From UBA7803 sp963822255 (lineage in GTDB: Bacteria; Pseudomonadota; Gammaproteobacteria; Pseudomonadales; Azotimanducaceae): a DNA stretch of 64,000 nucleotides. Under the pieces are notes generated by a model. It was not told the DNA's origin, made no database searches, and worked only from the letters and a program-made list of their open reading frames with translations. Both the position numbers and the translations under genes were made by a program. Below, in pieces: positions 35,674-44,778 of this stretch. Positions within the stretch are counted from its first letter, which is position 1. Every line of letters begins with the position of its first letter. The DNA lies in the NCBI GenBank assembly GCA_963822255.1, contig CAWGGV010000003.1, forward strand, positions 248,001 through 312,000, given 5' to 3'.

Positions 35674-36977
35674 CGGCTTGCCAGGCCGGAGCGGGCACCG
35701 TTCAGCAACAGGTGCTCGAGCACCCGCTGGTAGATGCGGGCGAGGGTGGGCAGCTCGTCCACGGAGACCCACTCGTCCACCTGATGGATCGTGGCGTTGC
35801 ACGGGCCGAGCTCCACCACCTGGCACCCGGTGGGGGCGATGAAGCGACCGTCGGACGTCCCGCCTGAGGTGGACAGCTCCGGCTGTAGGCCGGTGACGTC
35901 ACGTATGCCGGCGACCACGGCCTCCAGCAACGCGCCGCCGGAGGTGAGGAAGGGCTCTCCGGACAACGACCAGGTGAGGTCGTAGCCCAGCCCATGGCGC
36001 TCGAGTACCGACTCCACCCGTGCCGTCAGCGATTCCGCGGTCTGCTCGGTGGAGAAGCGGAAGTTGAAGCAGAGGGTGAGCGCGCCTGGAATGACATTGC
36101 CGGCCCCGGTGCCGGCGGCGATGTTCGAAACCTGCCAGCTGGTGGGAGGAAAGTGCGCGTTGCCGTCGTCCCAGCGGGTGGCCGCGAGCTCGGCGAGGGC
36201 CGGCGCCAGCCGGTGGATGGGGTTGTCCGCCAGGTGCGGGTAGGCCACGTGACCCTGTTTCCCGCGCACGGTGAGCTCGCCGTTCAGCGAGCCTCGCCGG
36301 CCCACCCGCACGGTGTCGCCGAGCGCCGCGGTGGAGGAGGGCTCGCCCACGACGCAATAATCCATCTGCACGCCTTCGCGGGCGAGGGTGTCGACCACCC
36401 GCCGGGTGCCGTCCACCGCGGCGCCTTCCTCGTCGCTGGTGACGAGGAACGCGAGGCGTCCGGCGGGGTCCGGGTGCGCGGCCACAAATCGCTCGGCGGC
36501 AACCACCATGGCGGCGAGGCTGGCCTTCATGTCCGCGGCGCCGCGACCGTACAGCCGACCATCCCGCACGGTGGGTTCGAACGGCGGCGATGTCCACGCA
36601 GATTCCGGTCCCGTGGGAACGACGTCGGTATGGCCGGCGAATACGCTGAGGGGGCCCCGCCGGCCGCGCACGGCCCAGAGGTTCTTGACGGCGCCGAAGG
36701 ACAGGTCGCGGCACTCGAAGCCCAGCGTCTCCAGCCTGCTCGCGATCAACGCCTGACAGTCGGCGTCCTCTGGGGTGACGCTGCGGCGCCGGACGAGCTC
36801 CGCGGTCAGGGCCAGCACCGGCTCAGCGGCGCTACCGGCGTCACCGGCGTCACCGGCGTCACCGGCGTCACCGGCGCCGCGGGCGCCGCGGGCGCCGCGG
36901 CGGCGGGCGCCGCGGGCGCCGCGGGCGCCGCGGGCGCCGCCGCCTGCGCTGTCCGTGCTGCCCGGGTGGCTGGCCAT
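35670..36977 (-). CDS. dapE: Succinyl-diaminopimelate desuccinylase DapE with a repeat-encoded N-terminal extension
   Basis: A di-zinc hydrolase of lysine/meso-diaminopimelate synthesis. Metal-ligand segments: FAGHTDVVPTG, GRGAADMKASLAAM, SDEEGAAVDG. From ATG 36977 the protein has a 50-residue low-complexity start (RGARGARGAR and GDAGDAGDAG) encoded by 9-base tandem repeats; the conserved domain starts at about LALTAELVRRRSVTPED. GTG 36818 is an alternative start that removes the repeats and gives the family-length protein. The ATG overlaps the dapD stop by one base, which favours the longer form. Confidence 0.92.
   Translation of the reverse strand: MASHPGSTDSAGGGARGARGARGARRRGARGARGAGDAGDAGDAGDAGSAAEPVLALTAELVRRRSVTPEDADCQALIASRLETLGFECRDLSFGAVKNLWAVRGRRGPLSVFAGHTDVVPTGPESAWTSPPFEPTVRDGRLYGRGAADMKASLAAMVVAAERFVAAHPDPAGRLAFLVTSDEEGAAVDGTRRVVDTLAREGVQMDYCVVGEPSSTAALGDTVRVGRRGSLNGELTVRGKQGHVAYPHLADNPIHRLAPALAELAATRWDDGNAHFPPTSWQVSNIAAGTGAGNVIPGALTLCFNFRFSTEQTAESLTARVESVLERHGLGYDLTWSLSGEPFLTSGGALLEAVVAGIRDVTGLQPELSTSGGTSDGRFIAPTGCQVVELGPCNATIHQVDEWVSVDELPTLARIYQRVLEHLLLNGARSGLASR
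36831..36952 (-). repeat. In-frame 9-base minisatellite at the dapE 5' end
   Basis: On the plus strand, four copies of GTCACCGGC (about 36840-36876) are followed by some seven copies of GCCGCGGGC with minor variants (about 36876-36945). Unit length is three codons, so copy-number change keeps the dapE frame. Nothing similar is seen elsewhere in the window. Confidence 0.85.
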
Positions 36978-38020
36978 CAGTTGTGGGCGTGCAGCACTTT
37001 GTTGAGCTCGATAGCCCTGCGGTTGGTGCGGCACTGGATCTGGCCGTTCCGGCTGTTGCGTATGAACAGCATGTCCGAAGCGCCTGCCAGCTCCCGACCC
37101 TTGACGGTGCTCACCGTGTCGCCGTGCTCGTCGATCACCGTCACCACGGTGCCGGCGGTGATGTAGAGGCCGGCTTCGATGGTGCACCGATCGCCCAGGG
37201 GGATTCCGGTGCCGGCATTGGCCCCGATCAGGCAATGGCTGCCGATGGTGATGCGGATATCACCGCCGCCGGACAGCGTGCCCATGGTGCTCGAGCTGCC
37301 GCCGAGGTCGCTGTGGGGTCCCACCATGACTCCCTGGGAGATGCGGCCTTCCACCATGTTGGGGCCCAACGCACCGGCATTGAAGTTGACGAATCCCTCG
37401 TGCATGACGGTGGTGCCTTCTCCCAGGTAGGCGCCGAGCCGGATGCGGCTGGCGTCCGCGATGCGCACCCCGGAAGGCACCACGTAGTTGGTCATCCGGG
37501 GAAACTTGTCCACACCGGTGATCTCCAGGTGCTCGCCGGCCAGGCGCGCGGCCAGCATGGCGTCCTCCAGCTCGGTTGGATCCACCGCGCCCCGGCTGGT
37601 CCAGGCGACGTTGGGCAGGTGGGCGAAGATGCCGTCGAGGTTCAGGCTGTTCGGCAGAGCCAGCCGGTGCGACAGCAGATGGAGCTTCAAATACGCTTCC
37701 TCGGTGCCGGAGATCGGCTGGTCGGCGTCCAGTCGCACGGCCGTCAGCGGCCGATCGGCTTCCGCCAGTCGGCGGTAGCGCGCGACCTGGACGGCCGCGG
37801 CATCGCCGGCGGCGCCAGCCAGGTCGTCGGCGAAGCGGCTGACCACCGCAGGGGAGGCCACGCTTCGCCCGGCGCCGAAGCGCGCCGCGATCACGGCGGC
37901 GCTTGCCGGCCTCGGATCTTTGAGCGGTGCGGGAAACCAGCAGTCGATGGTGGCGCCGCGGCCGTTCTCGCGGGTCATGCCGATGGCGAACGCGAAGACG
38001 CGTTCAGGTGTGCTGGCCAT
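36977..38020 (-). CDS. dapD: 2,3,4,5-tetrahydropyridine-2,6-dicarboxylate N-succinyltransferase DapD (long form)
   Basis: Succinylates tetrahydrodipicolinate in lysine/peptidoglycan precursor synthesis. 347 residues, the long Pseudomonas-type form rather than the 274-residue E. coli form. A left-handed beta-helix domain shows hexapeptide repeats (GAYLGEGTTVMHEGFVNFNA; EGRISQGVMVGPHSDLGGSS; IGSHCLIGANAGTGIPLGD). The N-terminal substrate part includes DGIFAHLPNVAWTS. It lies between dapC and dapE in one operon. Confidence 0.94.
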   Translation of the reverse strand: MASTPERVFAFAIGMTRENGRGATIDCWFPAPLKDPRPASAAVIAARFGAGRSVASPAVVSRFADDLAGAAGDAAAVQVARYRRLAEADRPLTAVRLDADQPISGTEEAYLKLHLLSHRLALPNSLNLDGIFAHLPNVAWTSRGAVDPTELEDAMLAARLAGEHLEITGVDKFPRMTNYVVPSGVRIADASRIRLGAYLGEGTTVMHEGFVNFNAGALGPNMVEGRISQGVMVGPHSDLGGSSSTMGTLSGGGDIRITIGSHCLIGANAGTGIPLGDRCTIEAGLYITAGTVVTVIDEHGDTVSTVKGRELAGASDMLFIRNSRNGQIQCRTNRRAIELNKVLHAHN

Positions 38021-38068
38021 ATGCGACAGGCTCCTCGTCCCGGGGGGCGTCGAACCCTACCACACCGG

Positions 38069-39265
38069 TTACCGACCACGCACCCAGTCGGCGATGGCCC
38101 GGGCGGCCGCGACGCAGTCCGCCTCCGGTGCTACCCAGGCGATGCGAGCGTGGTTCTCACCCGGATTGTGACCGTGCGCCCGCCGCGCCAGATACGAACC
38201 CGGCAGCACGGTGATGTTGCGCTCGGCGAACAACGCGCGGGCGAAAGCCTCGTCGTCGCCGGGGGTGGTGATCCAGTGGTAGAAGCCGCCCTCGGGGGTG
38301 GAGAAATCCAGCACCGGCTCGAGAATCGGTGTCACCGCGGCGAACTTGCGTCGGTACGCTTGACGATTGGCCACGACGTGCTCTTCGTCCTGCCAGGCAG
38401 CGGCGCTGGCGTGCTGCACGTGATTCGGCAGCGCGCAGCCTTCGTAGGTGCGGTACTTGTAGTAGTCGGCGAGCACCGCGCTGTCGCCGGCCACGAAGCC
38501 GGAGCGCAGGCCGGGCACGTTCGACCGCTTGCTCAGGCTGTGGAACACCACGCAGCGGCGGAAGTCGTCGCGGCCGGCGGCTGCCGCCGCTTGCAGCAGG
38601 CCCACCGGCGGCGCCGCCTCATCCAGGTAGATTTCCGAGTAGCATTCGTCCGAAGCGATCACGAAGTCGAAGCGATCGGCCTGCGTGAGCAACCATGTGA
38701 AGGTGGCGAGGTCGAGGTTGGCGCCGGTGGGGTTGCCCGGCGAGCACAGGTACACCAGCTCGCAGCGCCGCCAGACGTCGTCCGGCACGGCGCGGTAGTC
38801 ACCCCGGTAGTCGTTCTCCGTGGTGCAGTTGACGAAGTACGGTTCCGCGCCGCGCAACAGCGCGGCGCCTTCGTAGATCTGGTAGAACGGGTTGGGCAGC
38901 AGGGCGACCGCGTCGCTTCGGCCCGACAGCACCGCCTGGCCGAAGGAGAACAGTGCCTCACGAGTGCCCGCCACGGGCAGCACCTGGGTCTCGGGATTCA
39001 CCCGCGCCCGGAAGCGGCGGGCGATCCAGCCGGCGATCGCCTCGCGCAGCTCCGCTGTGCCGCGGGTGGCGGGATAGCCTGCCAGCTCGCGGCCGAGGAT
39101 CTCCGCATCGGCGAGCAGCTTCACCACGAATTCCGGCGGGGGGTGCTTGGGCTCGCCGATGGACAGCATCACGGGCGGGCAATCGGCCGGCGGCGTGATG
39201 CCAGCCTTCAGCGCGTTCAGGCGCTCGAAGGGGTAATCCTGAAGGCGGGCGAGGAACGGGTTCAA
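38069..39265 (-). CDS. dapC: Succinyldiaminopimelate transaminase DapC
   Basis: A PLP-dependent class I aminotransferase of 398 residues, converting N-succinyl-2-amino-6-ketopimelate to succinyl-DAP. The PLP lysine is in SLSKRSNVPGLRSG; the Asp/Tyr region is IASDECYSEIYLDE; the N-terminus has LSIGEPKHPPPEFV, typical of DapC. Genomic position between glnD and dapD supports the specific assignment over a general aminotransferase. Confidence 0.93.
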   Translation of the reverse strand: MNPFLARLQDYPFERLNALKAGITPPADCPPVMLSIGEPKHPPPEFVVKLLADAEILGRELAGYPATRGTAELREAIAGWIARRFRARVNPETQVLPVAGTREALFSFGQAVLSGRSDAVALLPNPFYQIYEGAALLRGAEPYFVNCTTENDYRGDYRAVPDDVWRRCELVYLCSPGNPTGANLDLATFTWLLTQADRFDFVIASDECYSEIYLDEAAPPVGLLQAAAAAGRDDFRRCVVFHSLSKRSNVPGLRSGFVAGDSAVLADYYKYRTYEGCALPNHVQHASAAAWQDEEHVVANRQAYRRKFAAVTPILEPVLDFSTPEGGFYHWITTPGDDEAFARALFAERNITVLPGSYLARRAHGHNPGENHARIAWVAPEADCVAAARAIADWVRGR

Positions 39266-39278
39266 GGTTGCACCTGGC

Positions 39279-41921
39279 TCACAGCACCCGGGTAATCTGG
39301 TTGTCGAGCCGCTGACGCAAGGTGTTCTCCAGCAGATAGATGCGCTCGCGGTCGCGGATGGCCTTGCCGTTCTCGTCGGTGATGTCGAACACGTCCTCGA
39401 TGCGCTCGCCCAGGGTGGTGATGCGCGCCGACTGGACCGACAGACCGAGTTCGTGAAACAGCCGACCGATGGCGGCGAGGAGCCCCGGGCGGTCGGAGGC
39501 GATGATGGTGAGCTCGGTGTAGCGGGTACCGCGGCGATTCCTGATCTTCACTTCGGTGGCCCGCGTGAGCTGCCGAAGGCGACGCGAGGTGCGCCGCTTC
39601 ACCACCCGCGAGTAGTCGGCCGGGTTCTCGAGCGCGCGGCGCAGGGTGGCGACGATGTCCGCGCGCCGGCGCGGCTCCCGGCCAAGCGGCGTTCCGTCCT
39701 CGTCCAGCACCACGTAGGTGTTCAGGCACAGCCCGTTGTCGGCGGTGTGGATGTTGGCGTCGTGCACCGACAGATCGAGCTGACTCAAGGTCGCCACGCT
39801 GGCGGCGAACAGGTTCGGCTGGTCGTGGGTGTACAGGACGATTTCCGTCGCCCCTTCGTTCGGCCCCAGGCCGCCGACGTCCACCAGCACCACCAGGGGT
39901 CCGCTGTGCACCGGGTGAGCGTGCATGCGCGCGGTGATGTCCGCCACCTGGCGGGGTGTGTGGCGAAGGAAGAAGTCGTCCCCCGGCGCCTGCCACAGCC
40001 GCTCCACCTCGGCGGCGGAGAGCCCGCGCTCGGCCAGCTTTTCCCGGGCGCTCTCCTGGCACGCGCGCACGGCGGACTGGCGGTCCACCGGCGACTCCAG
40101 GCCGCGCCGCAAGGCCTTGCGGGTCTCGCCGTAGAGAATCCTCAGCAGGGTGGCCCGCCAACTGTTCCAGAGCGTCGGATTGGTGGCGGTGATGTCTGCC
40201 ACCGTCAGGGCGTAGAGGTAGTTGAGGCGCATCTCCGACTTCACCTCGGAGGCGAACTCGTGGATGACGTCCGGGTCGTAGATGTCCTTGCGCTGCGCCG
40301 TGCTCGACATGAGCAGGTGGCGGCGCACCAGCCACGTCACCAGCTCCGTATCCGCCTGCGACAGCCCGTGCCGGCGGCAGAACGCGTCGGCGTAGCCGGC
40401 GCCGATCTCCGAGTGGTCGCCGCCCCGGCCCTTGCCGATGTCGTGATAGAGCCCGGCGATGTAGAGCAGCTCGATCTTCGGCAGGTTGCGCACCGTGTGG
40501 GCCGCCACCGGGTAAGCCTGCTCCGCGCTCCGGTAGTGCAGCCGGCGCATGTTGCGGATCACCGACATGGTGTGGGCGTCCACCGTATAGATATGAAACA
40601 AGTCGTGCTGCATCTGCCCGATCACCTCGCCGAACTCGGGCAGGTAGCGGCCGAGCACGCCGTAGCGGCGCATGCGGGTGAGCTGTGAGACCAGCGTGTA
40701 GGGCGCCTTGAGCAGATCGATGAACAGCCGGGTAATGACCGGGTCGTGGCGAAAGTCGTCGTCGATCAGGTGCAGGTGGTCGCGGATGGTCCGGATGGTC
40801 TCTGCGCGCACGCCGGAGATGTCCCTGCGGTTCGCCATGATGACGAAGATCTCGAGCAGCGCGTCCGGAGTCTGCACGAATACGTCCGGGGAGGTGGCTT
40901 CGATGTAGTTGTTGCGGATCCGGAAGCGATCGTTGATGGGCACCACGCGCGGTTTCTCCCGGGCGCGCAGGATCGACTCGTCGAAGTGCTGCAGCAGGAT
41001 GTCGTTGACTTCCCGCAGCTCGATGATGTGGCGGTAGTAGTGGTGCATGAACCGCTCGACCCCGAGCTTTGCGCTGGTATCGGCGAAGCCGAGCCGCTGC
41101 GCCAGCGCCCGCTGATACTCGAACTGCAGGTGGTCTTCCTTCCGCTCGGCCAACAGGTGCAGGCCGAAGCGCACCCACCAGAGAAAGCGCCGGCCGTCCT
41201 CGAGCCACACCCGCTCCTGCGCGGTGAGCATGCCGAGCTTTTCCAGATCGCCGAGGTCCGTGGTGCCGAACTTGCGAGCCATCACCCAGATCGCCGTCTG
41301 CAGGTCCCGCAGGCCCCCTGGTGACGTCTTGACGTTCGGCTCCAGGCCGTACTCCACGTTGTCGTAGTGACGATGGCGCAGGACCTGCTCGTCGCGCTTG
41401 GCCTTGAAGAAGGTGGCCGCCGGCCACAGACGGCGCGACGCCAGGGTCTTGTCGAGCTTGGCCGTCAGGTCGCCGGCCCCAACCAGCAGGCGCCGCTCGA
41501 ACATTGCGGTGGCGACCGTGATGTCCCGCGCGGCTTCCCGCCTGCAGTCTCTGACCGAGCGCACCGCGTGTCCAAGTTCCTGGTTCAGGTCGATCAGGCA
41601 GTGCAGGAACTCGCGGATGACAGGCTGATGTCGCCCCGGGCGGCGCGCCAGGATCAGAAGGTCGATGTCCGAATGGGGGAAAAGCTCGCCACGGCCGTAG
41701 CCGCCCACCGCGTACACCGCGAGCTCCCTGGCCGCGTCGGCCGGGACTTTGGCCTGCCAGATCTCGAGGATGAGCTCGTCGAAGAAGGCGGACCGTTCTG
41801 CCACCAGAGCGTCCACATCCTCGTCGTGCCAATACCGCTCGGCCAGCGACTGATCTTCGTCGGCGATCCGCGTCCGGAGGGAGTCCACCAGGGCGCCGGG
41901 GCCGCCACCGAAGCGCCGCAC
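39279..41921 (-). CDS. glnD: Bifunctional uridylyltransferase/uridylyl-removing enzyme GlnD
   Basis: The nitrogen sensor that uridylylates and deuridylylates PII proteins according to glutamine. 880 residues: N-terminal nucleotidyltransferase domain (VGGYGRGELFPHSDIDLLIL), central HD domain (GLYHDIGKGRGGDHSEIGA), and two C-terminal ACT domains (the last with ASDRPGLLAAIGRLFHELGL). GTG 41921 is the only start codon between the map stop and the conserved domain. Frame intact. Transcribed from map toward the dap genes. Confidence 0.95.
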   Translation of the reverse strand: MRRFGGGPGALVDSLRTRIADEDQSLAERYWHDEDVDALVAERSAFFDELILEIWQAKVPADAARELAVYAVGGYGRGELFPHSDIDLLILARRPGRHQPVIREFLHCLIDLNQELGHAVRSVRDCRREAARDITVATAMFERRLLVGAGDLTAKLDKTLASRRLWPAATFFKAKRDEQVLRHRHYDNVEYGLEPNVKTSPGGLRDLQTAIWVMARKFGTTDLGDLEKLGMLTAQERVWLEDGRRFLWWVRFGLHLLAERKEDHLQFEYQRALAQRLGFADTSAKLGVERFMHHYYRHIIELREVNDILLQHFDESILRAREKPRVVPINDRFRIRNNYIEATSPDVFVQTPDALLEIFVIMANRRDISGVRAETIRTIRDHLHLIDDDFRHDPVITRLFIDLLKAPYTLVSQLTRMRRYGVLGRYLPEFGEVIGQMQHDLFHIYTVDAHTMSVIRNMRRLHYRSAEQAYPVAAHTVRNLPKIELLYIAGLYHDIGKGRGGDHSEIGAGYADAFCRRHGLSQADTELVTWLVRRHLLMSSTAQRKDIYDPDVIHEFASEVKSEMRLNYLYALTVADITATNPTLWNSWRATLLRILYGETRKALRRGLESPVDRQSAVRACQESAREKLAERGLSAAEVERLWQAPGDDFFLRHTPRQVADITARMHAHPVHSGPLVVLVDVGGLGPNEGATEIVLYTHDQPNLFAASVATLSQLDLSVHDANIHTADNGLCLNTYVVLDEDGTPLGREPRRRADIVATLRRALENPADYSRVVKRRTSRRLRQLTRATEVKIRNRRGTRYTELTIIASDRPGLLAAIGRLFHELGLSVQSARITTLGERIEDVFDITDENGKAIRDRERIYLLENTLRQRLDNQITRVL

Positions 41922-42014
41922 CGCCTGGGGCTGGCCGCCCTCCGCCGTGGTGGCCGCGGGATCCGCAGCGTCCTCCCCGCGGACGGGCCGCGCCGGGGAG
42001 GACCCCGCCTCGAC

Positions 42015-42806
42015 TCACGGTAGCGACTCTTCTTCTTCGCGCCGGGTCAGCACCTCCGCACCGCTGCCGGTAACCATGATGGTGTGTTCCCACTGGGCCG
42101 ACGGCTTGTGGTCCTTGGTCACCACCGTCCACTGATCCGGCAGGATCTTCACGTGCCGGGAGCCGGCATTGATCATCGGCTCGATGGTGAAGGTCATGCC
42201 TTCCTCGAGCACGAGGCCGGTGTCGGGCCGGCCGTAGTGCAGCACCTGAGGCTCGTCGTGGAACATCCGGCCAATGCCGTGACCGCAGAATTCCCGCACC
42301 ACGGAAAAGCCGTTGCCTTCGGCGTGCGGTCTGAATGGCGTGGCCGATGTCGCCCAGGCGGGCGCCGGGCGCACCGCGCGCGATGCCCCGGTACAGGCAT
42401 TCCTGGGTAATCCGGATCAGCCGCTCGGTGAGCACGCTGGGCTTGCCGACGGCAAACATCTTGCTGGTGTCGCCGTGGTAGCCGTCGCAGATCACCGTGA
42501 CGTCGATGTTCAGGATGTCGCCGCTCTTCAGCACCTTCTTTTCCGACGGGATGCCGTGGCACACCACGTGGTTGACCGAGGTGCAGATGGACTTGGGGAA
42601 CGGCGGCGCCACACCGTTGGTGTAGTGCAACGGCGCCGGAATGCAGCCGAGCTCCTCGACGATGAAGTCGTGGCAGAGCGGTCCAGCCGCTCCGTGGTCA
42701 CGCCCGGCTCCACGTGCTCGCCGATCATCTCGAGCACGCTGGCGGCCAGGCGCCCGGCACGGCGCATCTTGTCGATCTCGGCTTCTGACTGGACTCTGGC
42801 AACCAT
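42015..42806 (-). CDS. map: Methionine aminopeptidase type I, with two apparent frameshifts
   Basis: Removes N-terminal methionine from nascent proteins; normally essential. The start ATG 42806 gives MVARVQSEAEIDKMRRAGRL. After a break near 42686 (one base missing), the frame shows VNHVVCHGIPSEKK and the metal site DVTVICDGYHGDTSKM; after an extra base near 42340, GHGIGRMFHDEPQVL, TIEPMINAG and EHTIMV complete the metal ligands. Repaired length 263 residues (E. coli 264). It is divergent from rpsB, as in most gammaproteobacteria. Confidence 0.93.
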
Positions 42807-42852
42807 GGACGAGGGGAACCTGTGTGATGGCGTGGCACGGGAGGGCGCGGTA

Positions 42853-42881
42853 TTTCAGGCGCCGGACGTTTATGGTATAAA
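42853..42881 (+). promoter_or_regulatory. Candidate rpsB-tsf promoter with GC-rich discriminator
   Basis: TATAAA (42876-42881) is a good -10 element; TTTCAG (42853-42858), 17 bases upstream, is a weak -35. The -10 is followed at once by GCGCGCCGCC, the GC-rich discriminator expected at promoters inhibited by ppGpp/DksA. Confidence 0.45.
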
Positions 42882-42889
42882 GCGCGCCG

Positions 42890-43044
42890 CCTGGGAGCAA
42901 CGTAAGTCGCCCCGGGCACGACTCGAAACACGATCCAATATACACAACTCACGTCATCCGGCACGTGCTTCCGGGTGCCGGTTCCCGCCACGGGGCGCGC
43001 CGGTTGAAGCATGGGGATGGCGGAGGCGCAACCCGGAGGACAAC
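42890..43044 (+). promoter_or_regulatory. rpsB 5' leader, possible S2-responsive RNA
   Basis: About 150 transcribed bases lie between the candidate promoter and rpsB. They contain GC-rich inverted segments (CGGCACGTGCTTCCGGGTGCCG around 42960-42981 can pair at its ends) and a GGAGGA ribosome-binding site just before the ATG. An S2-autoregulated rpsB leader is known in gammaproteobacteria; I cannot verify the fold here. Confidence 0.35.
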
Positions 43045-43851
43045 ATGAACATCACCATGCGCGACATGCTCGCCGCGGGCGTGCATTTCGGCCATCAGAC
43101 CCGTTTCTGGAACCCGAAGATGAGCCCTTACATCTTCGGCGCCCGCAACAAGATTCACATCATCAACCTCGAGCGGACCGTTCCGGCGTTCAACCGCGCC
43201 TTGACCGAGCTGCGCAACATGGCGTCGTACGGGCAAGAAGATCCTGTTCGTCGGCACCAAGCGGGCGGCGGCGGAGACCATCCGTGAACAGGCGCTGCGG
43301 GTGGGCATGCCCTACGTGGATCAGCGGTGGCTCGGCGGCATGCTCACCAATTACAAGACCATCCGCCAGTCCATCAAGCGTCTGCACGATCTCGAGATCC
43401 AGCGCACCGACGGCACGTTCGAGCTGCTCACCAAGCGCGAGGCGCTGTCGCGCTCAGCGCTTGCTCGACAAGCTCGAGCGCAGCCTCGGCGGCATCAAGG
43501 ACATGGGCGGGCTGCCGGACGCGCTGTTCGTGATCGACGTGATGCACGAGCACATCGCGGTGGAAGAAGCCAACAAGCTCGGGATCCCCGTGTTCGGCAT
43601 CGTCGACTCCAACAGCGATCCGGACGGCGTGGACTTCGTCATTCCCGGCAACGACGACGCCATTCGTGCCATTCGCCTCTATGTCACCGCAGTGGCCGAT
43701 GCCGTCCAGGACGGCATCGACCAGGCCGCCGGCCACGTCGAGCGCGGACGAGTTCGTCGAGGTGACTGAAGCGGAGGCCGCGGAGCAGCGCGAAGCGGCA
43801 GGCGCGGCGGCCGATGCGGCCGCGTCGAGGCCCACCCAAACGGAGGAGTGA
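43045..43851 (+). CDS. rpsB: 30S ribosomal protein S2, with three apparent frameshifts
   Basis: An essential small-subunit protein. ATG 43045, behind GGAGGA, gives MNITMRDMLAAGVHFGHQTR and NKIHIINLERTV; then KRAAAETIREQALRVGMPYV and VDQRWLGGMLTNYKTIRQS; then IKDMGGLPDALFVIDVMHEH and NSDPDGVDFVIPGNDDA. Frame changes near 43231, 43455 and 43747 are each explained by one extra base (for example TACGGGCAAG for TACGGCAAG). Repaired length about 267 residues with an Ala/Glu-rich tail. Three independent breaks in an essential gene point to sequence error. Confidence 0.95.
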
Positions 43852-43853
43852 AC

Positions 43854-44723
43854 ATGGCCATCAAGGCAGCAATGGTAAAGGAGCTGCGTGAGCGGACCGG
43901 CCTCGGCATGATGGACTGCAAGAACGCGCTCGAGGAGGCATCCGGTGACATGGAAGCCGCCATCGAGGAGCTGCGCAAGAAGAGTGCGCTGAAGGCCGCC
44001 AAGAAGGCGGGCCGGACCACGGCTGACGGCCTGCTCGGCGTGCGGGTCGCCGACGATGCGAAAAAGGCGGCTATGGTTGAGGTCAACATCGAGACCGACT
44101 TCGCCGCCAGGAACGACAAGTTCATCGCTTTCGTGGACGACGTGCTCGGTGCCGTGTTCGACAGCGGGGAGACCGGCGTGGATGCCTTGCTGGCTGGTGA
44201 GCTCGGCAGTCGGCGGGAGAACCTGGTCCAGGAGATCGGCGAGAACGTGCTGGTGCGCCGTGCGGTGTACATGGAAACGAGCAACGGGCATATCGCCCAC
44301 TACCTGCACGGTGACCACCGGAAAGGCGCCCTGGTCGAGCTGGTGGGCGGCGATGCCGCGCTCGGCCGCGACGTCGCCATGCACGTCACGGCCATCAATC
44401 CGCTGGTGGTGTCCGCGGATCATGTGCCCGCGGAGGTAATCGCCAAGGAGCGTGAAATTTACGCCTCTCAGGCGGCCGACAGTGGCAAACCGGCCGATAT
44501 CGTCGAGAAGATGGTGGATGGCCGCGTGCGCAAGTTCCTGGCGGAGGTCAGCCTGCTGGAGCAGCCCTTCGTGAAGGACGCCAATGTCAAGGTCGGAAAG
44601 CTGCTCGACGGCGCCGGTGCCCAGTGCCGGGGCTTCGTTCGTTATGAAGTGGGCGAAGGCATCGAGGTGGAGCAGGCCGATTTCGCGGCGGAGGTCGCGG
44701 CTCAGGTGAAAGGATCCTCCTAA
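43854..44723 (+). CDS. tsf: Elongation factor Ts
   Basis: Nucleotide-exchange factor for EF-Tu. 289 residues with the signature LRERTGLGMMDCKNALEEASGD and then EVNIETDFAARNDKF. ATG 43854 is preceded by GGAGG; a GTG two codons earlier is possible. It follows rpsB directly, the universal rpsB-tsf order. Frame intact. Confidence 0.97.
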   Translation: MAIKAAMVKELRERTGLGMMDCKNALEEASGDMEAAIEELRKKSALKAAKKAGRTTADGLLGVRVADDAKKAAMVEVNIETDFAARNDKFIAFVDDVLGAVFDSGETGVDALLAGELGSRRENLVQEIGENVLVRRAVYMETSNGHIAHYLHGDHRKGALVELVGGDAALGRDVAMHVTAINPLVVSADHVPAEVIAKEREIYASQAADSGKPADIVEKMVDGRVRKFLAEVSLLEQPFVKDANVKVGKLLDGAGAQCRGFVRYEVGEGIEVEQADFAAEVAAQVKGSS

Positions 44724-44778
44724 GTGACGGCGTCGCCAGCCGTGGCGCCGTGCCGGGGCAGGAGCGCGGGGTAGCAGG

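Noticed and set aside
39262..42945. A 1227-codon open frame on the minus strand
   Set aside because: Apart from a short piece of map, it reads glnD and map out of frame as an Arg/Gly/Pro-rich product; such long shadows are common at this GC content.
7693..43750. A general +1 translational recoding system explaining all frameshifts
   Set aside because: The break sites share no slippery codon, stop codon or Shine-Dalgarno-like motif comparable with prfB; extra bases are of several kinds, a few sites need an added base, and long genes elsewhere (glnD, plsB, dnaE, bamA) have none.
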